Positions 44,964-55,141 of a stretch of DNA of 64,000 bases are shown here, in pieces. The stretch covers positions 1-64,000 of the forward strand of contig JAVTVJ010000300.1 of assembly GCA_034509425.1 (NCBI GenBank). The letters run 5' to 3'. Source of the stretch: Eopsaltria australis. Its lineage: Eukaryota > Chordata > Aves > Passeriformes > Petroicidae. Both the position numbers and the translations under genes were made by a program. Every line of letters begins with the position of its first letter. The first letter of the stretch is position 1. The notes beneath the pieces were generated by a model, which searched no databases, was not told the origin of the DNA, and saw only the letters and a list, made by a program, of their open reading frames with translations.

Positions 44964-46601
44964 TGTCGTGGTTTTAGTTTGCTTATTCAGGTTTGTGGCT
45001 AAATGCCAGCACACTTACCTAAATTTACTTGATTGCTTGTTGTGAGATAAGGATTAGTAGTAGGCAAAGCAGGCTCAAACTTTATAAAGTACAAAGAAGT
45101 TTTATTAGTATATCTAAGACAAAGGGAAAAAAGGAAAACAAAAACTCAAGAAAAAAAAACCAGAACAAACTCCCCAGACCACCCCTCCTTCCCCACCTCT
45201 CCATTTCATTCTCCCTGACAACATACAAAAGACAACACTTTGACTTCCAGTCAGTTTACCACCTCAGAAACCGCTCTTGTTCCAGTTCATTTAGGAAGAG
45301 AAGTTTCTTTTGCTTACACCATGGATCTTCTGTAAGAAAAATACAGTTTTTATGGGTCTTCTGCCTCACCATTAACCGCCGCCCGGAGTAAAGTCCAGCT
45401 TAATGGTGGATCTCTCCCACACCAGTAGCCTTCCCACAGCCACTATGGTGGGTTATGAACAGTCCACAGGGTACCTGTTTTAAGGATGCTTAGTTCAATT
45501 GCAGCAACAAAGAAAATCCCTTCTTCTGTGCTTAGCAGCACAGGTTCTCCTGACAACTCAGGTTCTCTAGCATTCTCCCCGGGACCAGGGCTCTGAGTCA
45601 CAGCCTCTCCTCTCTCTTGGTTCTAGTTTCTCATCAGGCTGTACTTTTTCAACACTTACTTGTCTGTACTTAGGTATTTCAGTTCATTGGCTGCAATAAG
45701 AGCCTCACATCCCCCTTTGGACTATATCTTCATATATTACAGAGAATTTATTAGCTCAGTCCCCAACCATGGTTCTCCAAAAGAGTTTTCAGCTTCACTC
45801 TCGAAGCAACTTCCCATGCACCTCCCTCTAGGTATCAGTTCTGCTTTCTTCACTGACTGTAAAGTCTCTGCGCTGCACTATGTAGATGTCCTCACTTGTT
45901 CCTCTCTCTGCGAGGAAGGATGGGTGTCTGTGAGTTTAGTCCAGGCATGGACAGAGTTAATCTCTGTCTCTCTCTCTCTCCAGCAGTGTGAGGATCACGT
46001 GCTCTTTGCCGGGCTGCTTGAACAGGTCCGAGCTGGATGCCAGACGCTCTCAAGAGTCTCTGCCCGGCTCTGCGGAGCTGGCTCGGCCTGGTAGGGCCAT
46101 CTGGGCCCGGGGTGACAGGGCAAGGCCTGGCCCGAGCTGGATGGAGTCCGGCCCGGTCCTTGCCTGGCCCGGCTCTCCCTCTTGTGTAGCTGACACACCG
46201 GCTGAGCTGGATTTGCTGAAAATTCCAATCGTTTCCTCCCCCATGCCTGCCTGGCTGCAGCGGCACGGCTGCCGTAAAAACCTCCCTTCCCCCCCCCATC
46301 CCTCCTTTGGAAGGAGGTTGGGGGGGGGCGCTTGGGCCTTACCAGCGAGAGAAGCAGGAGCTGCTCCTCTCTACACAGCAGCAGCAGGTCCAAAGAGGAA
46401 GAGCGTCAGAAAGTCTCTGCTTATATATGGTTTTTTCCTTGAAGGCGGACCAACTTTTTAATTGGTTTACTTACCTATCAATTCTTAAAACTACCTGATT
46501 ATTGGCTCTCTCTCTCGCAGGAAGGAAGTTGTATTCCTTCCTGCATTCCTGCAGCCCAGATCACTTCCTAGATTTTGACCCCTCTGGCCTAACCCAGGAC
46601 A
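44964..46601 (-). repeat. 5' LTR of coding-free element
   Basis: 1,638 bp, nearly the same as 43,033-44,666; differences are scattered, a few per cent by eye. Its outer end joins class I pol at 46,602. Confidence 0.88.
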
Positions 46602-47020
46602 GTGGTAATTCAGCAAAATCTATTTGCCAGTAATCTCCAGGAAGATCCCCTGCTTTTGTTACTCCTAACACAACTCTTTTCCTTGTATCAGGGTTGTTTT
46701 TGCAGCAAACTTCACATTTGCTTACTACTGTTTGTACAATTTCAGTCATTCCTTTTCTTATTACTACCTTTTTTAGATGTTTTAGAAGGTTTTCAGTCCC
46801 AAAATGTGTTTTCATGTTCTCTCTGAGCTAGCTCTCGAAGAATCAGGGGTGGGACTACAACTTGGTTTGTTGGTGTGACAGCCCACCCACCTTCTGTGAT
46901 CTCAGCCTTGAGAGATTTAATAAGCTTCTGATCTGCTTGATCATACTTTGGGATGATCCTTGATAAGTTAACTTCCTTTTTGGGAATTATTGCAAGGATA
47001 CCTTTTTCTGCAACTCCTTT
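46602..47020 (-). pseudogene. Class I copy 2 integrase N-terminal part
   Basis: The pre-domain continues from RNase H in frame. Around 46,805-46,815 an indel shifts the frame. The zinc domain (THFG, then KCEVCCKNN) and DYWQIDFAELP with the first catalytic Asp follow. The sequence is then cut off by the LTR at 46,601. The second and third catalytic residues are absent. Confidence 0.85.
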
Positions 47021-47722
47021 TGCCGCTTTGTCAGCAAAGCGATTTCCCAATTCTGGAGTGGTTTTCCCTTTTTGGTGACCCCTGCAGTGCATAATAGCTA
47101 CTTCTGTGGGTTTTCTAATGCTCTCCAAGAGGGCAAGTATTTGTTCAGCGTGTTTAATTTGATTACCTTGAGCGTTCAGCAGTCCTCTTTCTTTCCAGAT
47201 GGCTCCATGGGTATGGACGACACTAAATGCATATTTAGAGTCAGTCCATATATTTACCTTCTTCCCTTCACTCAGGTCCAGGGCCCTTGTCAGTGCAATC
47301 AGCTCAGCTTTCTGTGATGACACATCTGCTGGCAGGGCCTTCGCCTCAATTACCTTGTCTTGAGTGGTCACTGCATAGCCTGCCATCCTTTTACCATTTC
47401 TCATAAAGCTGCTCCCGTCAGTAAAAAGCTCCCAGTCTGGATTGTCTAGGGGCACATCCTTCAGATCTGTTCGGCTGGAATAGACCTCTTCTATTGTCTG
47501 CAAACAATCATGCTCAGGGACATTGTCAGTTAACGTGGAAGACAGAAACATGGCAGGATTAACAACAGAAGTTGTTTTCAAGGTGACATCATCTTGTTCT
47601 AGTAGCAATGATTGATATTTAAGCATCCGGTTGCTGGACAGCCAATGTCCCCCCTTTTGCTCGAGAACAGCTGCTACAGCATGGGGTACATACACTACAA
47701 TGTGCCGTCCAAGGGTGAGTTT
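47021..47722 (-). pseudogene. Class I copy 2 connection and RNase H
   Basis: The four acidic residues of RNase H are all readable: ELFTDGSSF, AELIALTRALDL, WTDSKYAFSVVH and NRFADKAAKG. HCRGHQKG lies between the last two. The frame follows RT after a TGA at 47,725-47,723, where copy 1 has Arg; a CGA-to-TGA change is a typical methyl-CpG mutation. From there to the integrase border the frame is open. Confidence 0.88.
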
Positions 47723-48742
47723 TCAGGCCTCTTGGATCAAGATGACAGTAGCTGCCACGGCTTTCAAACACCCTGGCCACCCTTGGGCAACATTGTCTAG
47801 CTGTTTGGAAAAGTAAGCCACAGCTCTCCGTTGGTTCCCGAGGCGCTGAGCTAGTACCCCTAAAGCAACATTCAATCTTTCATAAGTAAACAGTTCAAAA
47901 GATTTAGTTAAGTCTGGCAATCCCAGTGCTGGAGCTGACATTAGGGAGTGTTTCAGCTGTTTAAAAGCTGCCCTTGTATTTTCTGTCCATATGATAATTC
48001 CATTTTCAGCTGCTTTTAATACTCCATATAGGGGTTTTACCAGCAGTCCATAATTTGCTATCCACAAACGACACCAACCTACCATTCCTAGGAAAGCTTG
48101 CATCTCCCTCACAGTGCGGGGCTCTGGGAGTTGACAGATGGCTTCTTTCCCTTCTTTGCTGAGCTGTCGGTGTCCACGAAAGATCTCGAGCCCCAAGTAA
48201 ATTACTGCTTCTTTGGCAATCTGTGTTTTGTCTTTAGAAACTCTGTACCCACTCAGTCCCAAAAAGTTTAATAAACTGATGGTAAATTTAATGCAGTCAT
48301 CTCTGGTTTTAGCCGCAATCAGGATATCATCCACATATTGAAGAATAACCCCTTCTGGCTCCTGTCTTTTCCAGTCCTCTAGTTCCTTTGCTAGCTGATT
48401 TCCAAACACTGTGGGACTGTTCTTGTACCCCTGGGGCAATACGGTCCAAGTAAGTTGACTTTTCCTCCCTGTCTCAGGATTCTCCCACTCAAAAGCAAAA
48501 AGCTCTTGGCTGTTTTTATGCACAGGAATGCAGAAAAAGGCATCCTTCAGGTCTATTACAGTAAACCACCCTAATTCGTCTGTCAGTGCAGTCAAAATGG
48601 TATATGGGTTTGCCACAACTGGGTGTATGTCTTCAGTGATTCTGTTAATTGCTCTCCGATCTTGAACTAATCGATAGCTCTTACCATCTGCTTTCTTAAT
48701 AGCAAGTATGGGGGTATTAAATCTGGACTCACATTGCACTAA
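47723..48742 (-). pseudogene. pol: Class I copy 2 reverse transcriptase
   Basis: Nearly the whole RT is open over 338 codons: YRLVQDRRAINRI, FTVIDLKDAFFCIPV, LPQGYKNSPTVFGNQL, the catalytic YVDD (near 48,330), YLGLEI and FLGMVGWCRLWI. These are typical of gamma-type ERVs. The RT is preceded by a TGA (48,745-48,743) in the same frame at a position just before QCESRFNTP, and closed by a TGA at 47,725. All active-site residues I can see are kept. Confidence 0.9.
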
Positions 48743-49336
48743 TCACCCATGTTGGAGGAATTTTTCAATTATGGGTGCCAATCCTTTACGACTTTCTAAT
48801 TTCAAAGGGTATTGTTTTTGCCTTACCGGTGTGGCTCCTGGTTTGAGAGTAATACTCACAGGCTCTGCTTGTTTGGATCTTCCTGGGATATCACTGGCCC
48901 ATGCTATTGGATTGACAGCTTTTTCAACTTCAATGGGGATTTCACCACATTTGTCCTGTATGAAAAGTGCAGCAACTTCGACAAATTTAGATTCAGGAAT
49001 TACAACTTGTATTCCCTTCCCCTTTTTGAATTTAATTTCTGCTTCTAATTTCTCTAGCAAATCTCTCCCTAATAATGGTTTAGGGGAGTTAGGCATGTAA
49101 AGGAATTGATGAGTTACCCAGTGTTTGCCCAATTTGAATTTTAAAGGTTGGAAGAAAGGCCGTGTTTCGCTTACCCCTGTCGCCCCAACAACATGTACAG
49201 TGTTTTGACTCAGTTTCCCTTCCATGGTATTTAGTACGGAAAATGCTGCTCCAGTATCTACCAAAAATTCGATGTTATCTGACCCCAGCTTAGCTATAAC
49301 CAAAGGTTCTGCTGGGGAAGAAGCCTTCGGTTCCCA
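48743..49336 (-). pseudogene. Class I copy 2 protease
   Basis: FLVDTGAAFSVLN is the aspartic protease active site and LLGRDLLEKL the C-terminal motif. It lies in the same frame as the zinc knuckle upstream, separated only by a TGA (49,339-49,337), and the same frame leads into RT. This arrangement fits one Gag-Pol frame with a stop at the border. Confidence 0.86.
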
Positions 49337-49339
49337 TCA
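49337..49339 (-). other. TGA at gag-pol border (possible readthrough)
   Basis: The frame reads TCA GAA TGA TGG GAA between zinc knuckle and protease. Gamma-type viruses use a suppressed stop here, more often UAG. With one copy only, a chance TGG-to-TGA-type mutation cannot be excluded. Confidence 0.45.
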
Positions 49340-51498
49340 TTCTGAGCATGAGCCCGAGTCTTGTTCGATTGGGAGCTGGGGAACTGGGGACTTTTGTTTC
49401 AACATGGGACAATCATTTTTCCAATGTCCCCACTTTTTACAATAGGCACACTGATCTTTGTCTGTAGGGGAAGTTTTCTTGGATGACTTTTCTTGGATTG
49501 TCTTTTTGCTAGGTTGTCGTCTAACTCCTTCATTTTGAGCCCCTGTCTCGATATACCCTCCAGGCTACTTCTAGCATTCTATCTATGTCTCGAACTCCCT
49601 CTAACTTCTGTAGCTTCCTTCTTATATCATCTGCCGCTTGACCCATAAACAAGAGGACTAGATGTGCTTTTCCATCAGCTGAATCAGGATCTAGACTTGT
49701 ATATTTGATAGCAGTCTCTCTCAACCTATTAAAAAAATCAGTGGGTGATTCGTCATAGTTTTGCTGTACTGCGTAAAGCTTTGACCAGTTTAGAGCTTTA
49801 GGGACCCCATGTTTTAACCCATATACTATGAGATTTTGATACCGTTGTAGTCTTGCCATCTGCTCTGGGATGTTTGGATCCCAGTTAGGATCACTTAAAG
49901 GATATATTTCAGCAACCGTACCTTGGATCGATCCATTTGCTATGCCTGATTCTAACAATGTTGTAATAGCGTTATTAACCATTTGCCTTTCAGTGGGATC
50001 AAGCAATGTATCTAACATAGAGTTCCGATCTGTCCAGTCAGGGTTTTGTGTGCTAATAGCTCTATCCACTAGCTTGGCAACCTTATCTGGGTTTTCTTTA
50101 TACTGTCCTACAGTGGTTTTCCACTGTTCCAACTCAATAAGGGAGTATGGAACCTTTACATATATTGGCCCTTGGTTGCCAACTGCTTGCCGTAATGGGG
50201 CTTGTAGAATTGGTTCTTCTCTTTTTTCCTTTTTTGATCTAGTACGTTTTGCTACAGGACTACGTTCTCGTATGGCCCTTCGGGCTATCCTTCCCTTCCT
50301 TCGCCTGCTTAGGGCAGCTAAGATTTCATCTTCCTCTTCGGAAGAGCTATCAGAGGGAGAGCTGTCTGATTGTGAATCAGCTGTGTTAAATTTACCTGGA
50401 TCAGTTCTAATCTTAGGAATCGCAGCCCAAGATCTGCTGCGGCGTACAGCGCTTATGGCCGGGTCGCTTGCTTTGATGACGTCATCCCCTGAGCCAGCTC
50501 CTCGGCGCGCGACGTTGCTATGGCAGCTCACAGGCCTGAGAGCGGGAGGGGCTCGGCTCTCCCTGTAGGAGGTGCCCTCTCCACCCTCTCGGTAGAAAGC
50601 TCTGCCCCTCGGCCCCACCTCCAGGGGTGGTGCCGTTGGCTGCACCCGCTGGCATTCCCCTCCCCCTGGCCCCTCCCACCAAGGCGCGCGCGGGGCTGCG
50701 AAGAAGGGGGAGGCCTCCTGAGAGCAGGGGTAAAGCGCAGGCGGCTCCAGCTCCCAAGCGGGAGGCGGCACAGGGGCCTGCATCTTCTTTGATCGGCAAA
50801 GCCAGCATTCTTCCTTCTTCACTGACAGGGATTCTGTGGAAGCTGCGACTCCCCTCTCCCCCTCCCCTGCCCCTGATTGGAACGGTGGCTGTAGAGGGGG
50901 CGGGGCCGTGGCGGTCACGGCGTGCACATGCGCAGAAGACGCGGGCACTGGCGGGGCAGACATGGCAGGGGGTAGGGGCAGCCGGCGCCGCCGCTGCTTG
51001 CGCACCCAGAACGGCCTGGGCCTGGGCTCCCCCCCCCAGGGCCGGCGCTGGATTAGCTCTTAGTGCCGGTGCTACTAGATCTGACTCTGCTTCGTCTCTG
51101 TTACTGCATACTGGATTTAATATGGGCGGTTTCCCTTCACTCTTTTTCTCTTTTTTCCTTAAGAACAACACATACTGTGATTTAGGTTTCTGCAGCTGCT
51201 CATCTTGTGCTATAACTAAAAAGAATCTCAAATACTCAGTTTCTTGGAAGTAGTGTCGTTCACACAGGCGAGATGTTAAATCCAGTATCAGTTCTTCATC
51301 CAAGCTACCAAGTTTAGGCCACTTTTGATTGTCTTTTAAACTAAAAGTTGGCCAAATGGTTTTAGACAACCGTATAATCTCAGGTTTTGTAAACTGTTTG
51401 CTCGTCCCGGTTAATTTTTGCCAGTTTTCTAAGACTAGACCTAATGGTGAATCCTTAGGTATTTGAGCATTATCTGAACAAGAAAAGTTGCAACCCAT
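49340..51498 (-). pseudogene. gag: Class I copy 2 gag
   Basis: The start is MGCNFSC, suggesting a myristoylated matrix; SPLGLVLENWQKL and TIWPTFSL are gamma-type matrix motifs. A Pro/Ala-rich linker contains an indel near 51,000, so the frame changes. An acidic serine cluster (SDSSPSDSSSEEEDE) is followed by a basic one (RRRKGRIARRAIRE). The capsid follows (YVKVPYSLIELEQWKTTVGQ, DPTERQMVNNAI, YDESPTDFFNRLRETAIKY). Near 49,540 a second indel separates capsid from a single CCHC knuckle (CAYCKKWGHWKNDC, about 49,413-49,454). So gag has two frameshifts, no in-frame stop of its own that I see, and one zinc knuckle. Confidence 0.85.
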
Positions 51499-51539
51499 CG
51501 TGAGTAGTTACAAATGATACACTAAGCAGGTAGCAACGC

Positions 51540-51625
51540 AAACAAGTAGGAGGGGGATTCGAACTCCCAAGCTTGGTGCCAGCACGCAGTAGCTTAAGCC
51601 ACTGCCCCACCCTTGGCTCCAAGCC
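51540..51625 (-). other. tRNA-like sequence in the gag leader
   Basis: On the minus strand, AGTTCGAATCCC (about 51,560) fits an internal B box/T-loop and TGGCTTAAGCT (about 51,590) partly fits an A box. Spacing is in the tRNA range. The acceptor arm does not pair well, so it is not a normal tRNA gene. It may be a captured tRNA or SINE fragment, or chance. Confidence 0.4.
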
Positions 51626-51969
51626 AAATTGCTGCTGCTGCAGCACTAAGCTCTCACGAGCTAAAACAACCAGAGGAGGAAGTGGCAAGTACGCCACAGC
51701 CCCCTTGGGACACTTTATTGAGCCCCAAAAATGCTAAACAAACTCTAAGAGATCAACGATCTCTTGACCCCCTCCCTCACAGACTAAAACAAACAGAATA
51801 CTGCTTTTATTCCGTTACTCACGTGCCTCTGAGTCAGGTCCAAGGATCCTTCGGCTCTGATACCGTCTGAACTGTGGTCGAAGCCTCCTCTTCCCGTGCT
51901 GGTGAAGAGTGGGGGTGGGGGCGGGGGCTGGATTTCCTCTGGGGTCCAGGGGTTTTTCAGAAGCCTCCC

Positions 51970-51987
51970 GTCCCGGCGGAGTCGCCA
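51970..51987 (-). promoter_or_regulatory. Class I copy 2 primer binding site
   Basis: The minus strand reads TGGCGACTCCGCCGGGAC four bases inside the LTR. It has the obligatory TGG start, but I could not match it to a specific tRNA from memory. Confidence 0.65.
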
Positions 51988-51991
51988 AAAC

Positions 51992-52432
51992 TGATGCCTT
52001 ACAAAAGGCTGGCCTGAAACAGAAGCTGGACAGAGTTAAAAGAATAAAAGAAGTATTTATTAAAACAAGGTACACTTTGGGCCACGCAGGAGTCTCTCAG
52101 AGTCTACACCCAAAATGGACACCTAGCACGTGTTTTTGGGACAGATATACCTTTGGTTCATCTGCATATCAGAAACCCATTGTCCAATTACAGTTTCGGG
52201 TCTTGAAGTCCCATCCCCAGCTTGTCCCCTTCTTCTCTTCGCTGCTGTCCATGGATGTTTACATTTTGGGCTTTTGGAAAAAACAGTATGTCCTTGAAAC
52301 TCCAGCCCAGAGAGAAATTGTTTCGTCTAAATGACAGTAACAGAATACTAGATGACAATTTATGGAGTTTTAGAGTCATATACTAGAGCAGTCCTGATGT
52401 AGAAAAATAAGAAGTTAAAACCTAAGGCATCA
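51992..52432 (-). repeat. Class I copy 2, 5' LTR
   Basis: 441 bp, the reverse of the family at 11,565-11,992, with TGATGCC...GGCATCA inverted ends. AATAAA on the minus strand lies near 52,060. The outer end joins ERVL protease sequence at 52,433. Confidence 0.9.
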
Positions 52433-52843
52433 ATCTGAGAGACCAGGCAAGGTATTTAGCTGTTGGATGTCTTCTGTTTCTACTGCGGCTATCCCGAAAG
52501 CCCAACGATGTCCTTTTGGGTCTTTGAAATACCCATTTCTAAGATAGTCTATGCCCAGGATGCATGGGGCCTCTGGGCCGGTCACGATGGGGTGTTTCTG
52601 CCACTCATTCCCAGTTAAACTCACTTCAGCTTCCAATACAGTCAGCTGCTGGGATCCTCCTGTCACCCCAGAAATAGAAATAGATTCTGTTCCCACGTAC
52701 CTTGATGGCATCAGGGTACATTGAGCACCGGTGTCAACCAAAGCCGTGTATCTTTGTGGGTCAGATGTGCCAGGCCATCGGATCCACACAGTCCAATAGA
52801 TCCGGTTGTCCCTTTCCTCTACCTGGCTAGAGGCAGGGCCCCT
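52433..52843 (-). pseudogene. ERVL copy 2 protease (truncated)
   Basis: ALVDTGAQCTLMPS (active site) and ILGIDYLRNGYF match copy 1 closely. The frame is open from the gag-pro TAG (52,846-52,844) to the class I LTR, where it is cut off. Confidence 0.82.
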
Positions 52844-54521
52844 CTATTCCTGATCGTGGTACACGTTGCTCTCTTCCTGTAAATATGTTCTTGAGGTCCC
52901 TTCAAGAGGATCAGTCATATCATCATTCCTATACGGTTCTGAGTTCTGTCCACAAGAGACCGGAGCAGCGTTGACTCTAGGTGGGCTCCTTGTGGTACTC
53001 GGGCTGCTAAGGAAGAGGTGGGTTTTCTGTCCCACTTTCTCATGTCTTCTCCATGCTCCTGAAGGAAAAACCAGAGGTTACCTTGTGGAGTGTATCTTCT
53101 TTCTCTGGCTGGAGAATGTTGACTGCTAATAGCAGAGACCCTTGTTGGTTCTGGCGAGATGTGGTGAATTTCTTGCTTCAGCTCCTTTCTGAGTTTCTCT
53201 TCCAAGTTCCGGACGTGCTCAGCCAGCTGTGTTTCCACAGATGAGACATGGGTGCGAAATGGGGCAGTGACAGTGTCCTCATAAATTCTTAGTTTGTTGG
53301 CCAGTACTCCCACCTTGTCCGCTCCTTCCCTCCATTGCAGTGTTGCTAGGTAACGGGAGTATATCTCTGGTCCGAGCCGTGTGAATCTTGACCACATCTG
53401 TGACGTGCATTGCACATCATCTGGGTTTTTAGGGAATCTCTCATCTTCTGAGAAAATGATCTCCAGCACGGCCAATTCTCTCAGGCATCGGATACCTTGT
53501 TCCATTGTGCTCCATTTTCCTTGGTACACCTGGAGGTCTTCTTTACAAAGGTATCTGTCCCTTACACTTGCCAGCAGTCGCCGCCAGAGGCTGAGAGTTT
53601 CTTGGGTTTTCCCGATCCCCTGGTCAATGACCACATCCTGGGTCAGGGATCCAAGTTGCCTGGCCTCACTTCCATCTAGCATGGTGTCATTGGCTGCAGC
53701 GTCCCAGATGCGAAGAAGCCAGGTCAGGATGGATTCATTTGTCTGGTGGGTGAACTCCCTCCGTAGGTCACGCAGCTCACCTAGGGATAAAGAGCGAGTG
53801 ATGATCTCTGGCTCCGTCTCTTCTGCTTGGTGCGAAGGTCCAGCCTCCTCCTCATCGGTCGCTGTGCGGGCTGATTTGCTCCTGGTTTTCTTTTTCTGAA
53901 GGGGGGCAACTGCTACTGGCTTAGGCTGTTCTGGCTTGGTGATGGCTTGTGTGGAGACTGTCGTTTCTTTCAGTCTCTTTTTCCTCTATGACAGTTTGTT
54001 TAGATACGGTGCCTGTTGTTCTGCTGCTTTTCTTGTCCTCATCCTGAGGATACTGTGTTGCATCGAGCATTGTTCTGACTCTAAGCATGGTGTACACAGT
54101 GCAGGCTGTACAAAGAAGACAAAGCAGAACTGACAGCAAGATTATACCATCTTTGACATCTAAAGGGAACTCAATATTTTCAAAAACTGTTGTGTCAGGT
54201 CTGAAAGGCTGAAAGAAACCACTCTGCTCTTTCCCCTAGGGGCTGGGTGCAATTGTTGAGGAGGCCCCAGATGTAACAGCCCATACCAGGACAAGCAAAC
54301 AAAATTGAGTATATATTCCGAATGGTGTTCATTGTCTCGGAGGTTATCATGCAATAGACATAGGAAACTAGTAAAGCAATTTTTATACGATACCCCGGCC
54401 TACACAGGAGCATTACCACAGGCGGGTAATTCCTTGTCTGTGGAAATATATACAGAGCAAGGTACAGGACACATGTAAGTATGTTGAGTATCATGGTGAA
54501 TAGGTGGCTTCTAGAACACAA
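52844..54521 (-). pseudogene. ERVL copy 2 gag-like gene with N-terminal membrane segments
   Basis: The N-terminal part (54,195-54,521) is very hydrophobic (ILNILTCVLYLALYIF, IKIALLVSYVYCM). A second hydrophobic block (LLSVLLCLLCTACTVY) lies near 54,090-54,139, followed by a charged linker. The capsid-like part (SEARQLGSLTQD, SLWRRLLASVRDRY) and the C-terminal EHGEDMRKWDRKP match copy 1. Frameshifts lie near 54,160, 53,920 and 53,000, and the 13-residue repeat of copy 1 is absent. As in copy 1, the last frame ends in TAG AGG GGC followed by protease in frame. Confidence 0.7.
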
Positions 54522-54551
54522 AATTGTAATTCTGACTTTCCTCAGGGCCTG

Positions 54552-54570
54552 GCCTCACGTTTGGGCGCCA
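54552..54570 (-). promoter_or_regulatory. ERVL copy 2 primer binding site
   Basis: The minus strand reads TGGCGCCCAAACGTGAGGC, close to the tRNA-Lys(1,2) site with one extra A and a substitution. It lies five bases inside the LTR. Confidence 0.75.
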
Positions 54571-54575
54571 AAAAA

Positions 54576-55141
54576 TGTGGTAGTTTGAAAGCAAATCAGT
54601 GAGAGGCTCAAAGTCAGAACTACAATTTAATAGGAAAAATGTAGTAATACAAAAAAAAAAAAAGAAAAAAAAAAAGTAACCACTGACAGAGTCAGAATAC
54701 AACCTGACACCCTGTCGGTCAGGGTGTTGGTAGTAGTCCACTTAGAAGGTGGTTGCAGTCCTCTGGAAGTGATAGATGCAATAGATAGGTTCTGTTGAAG
54801 CAGTGATCCTGAGAAAGGTGTAGTTCTCCTCTGAAGGTCCAGTGGTGGTGTAGAAGGGTCTGGTCTTCCTTTGGGAATCCAGTGGGAAGAGCTGCTTATA
54901 GTGCTTCAAATCTCAGTTTATATGCAGATCGGGATACATTGGTTCCTCCCCCTGGGCGGGGCATCTCACAATGGGATGGTGAGCCACTATCTGCAATGTT
55001 TGGGGTGAGTAAAGTGCCCATCCGGCCCCAACGACTGGCCCATTAGCAAACCATTCTGCGGCCACCAGGAACACTGCCACGTCCGGCCCCCAGCATCCCA
55101 CGAAGATGGTGATAGAATACATACCATTGTAACCTAAGACA
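54576..55141 (-). repeat. ERVL copy 2, 5' LTR (right limit approximate)
   Basis: The inner end 'tgtggtag' is fixed by the adjacent primer site. The outer end is placed at 'cctaagaca', giving TG...CA ends. An A-rich tract (54,649-54,675) and a possible TATAAA on the minus strand near 54,920 are inside. It does not resemble the copy 1 LTR in any obvious way. Confidence 0.65.

Larger units (their letters stand above)
43033..46601 (-). mobile_element. Coding-free LTR retroelement: 1.63-kb LTRs, about 0.3 kb between
   Basis: Two direct copies of a 1.63-kb sequence (43,033-44,666 and 44,964-46,601) with TG...CA ends flank only 297 bp. That interior holds a primer binding site beside the right LTR and a purine-rich run beside the left, which fixes the orientation as minus. 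There is no coding capacity. The same LTR occurs as a solo copy at 61,682-63,301 with a 5-bp target duplication, and as a fragment at 23,558-23,893. It therefore looks like a non-autonomous ERV derivative mobilised in trans. The outer flanks (atttg and gtggt) do not match. Confidence 0.85.
46602..52432 (-). mobile_element. Class I (gamma-type) provirus, copy 2, 3'-truncated
   Basis: On the minus strand: 5' LTR (51,992-52,432), primer site, leader, gag, protease, RT, RNase H and the first part of integrase. It ends abruptly in integrase where the coding-free LTR element begins. Integrase end, env and 3' LTR are missing. The 5' LTR sits in the protease of ERVL copy 2, so this provirus inserted into that one. 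Coding regions carry several stops and frameshifts but are otherwise well kept. Confidence 0.88.
52433..55141 (-). mobile_element. ERVL-like provirus, copy 2, 3'-truncated
   Basis: 5' LTR (54,576 to about 55,141), lysine-type primer site, gag and most of protease are present. At 52,432 it is interrupted by class I copy 2. The rest (RT onward and 3' LTR) is not found on the far side of that insertion. Gag and protease are clearly homologous to ERVL copy 1 but diverged, so they are separate subfamilies or old copies. Confidence 0.82.

Noticed and set aside
43945..46461. Several GC-rich open frames in the 1.63-kb LTRs on both strands
   Set aside because: They lie in untranslated LTR sequence, differ between the two copies by frameshifts, and have no domain.
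50518..51253. Long plus-strand frames opposite class I gag
   Set aside because: These are antisense shadows of GC-rich gag coding sequence.
51540..51625. A functional tRNA gene
   Set aside because: The acceptor stem does not pair well and the A box is weak; kept only as a tRNA-like sequence.
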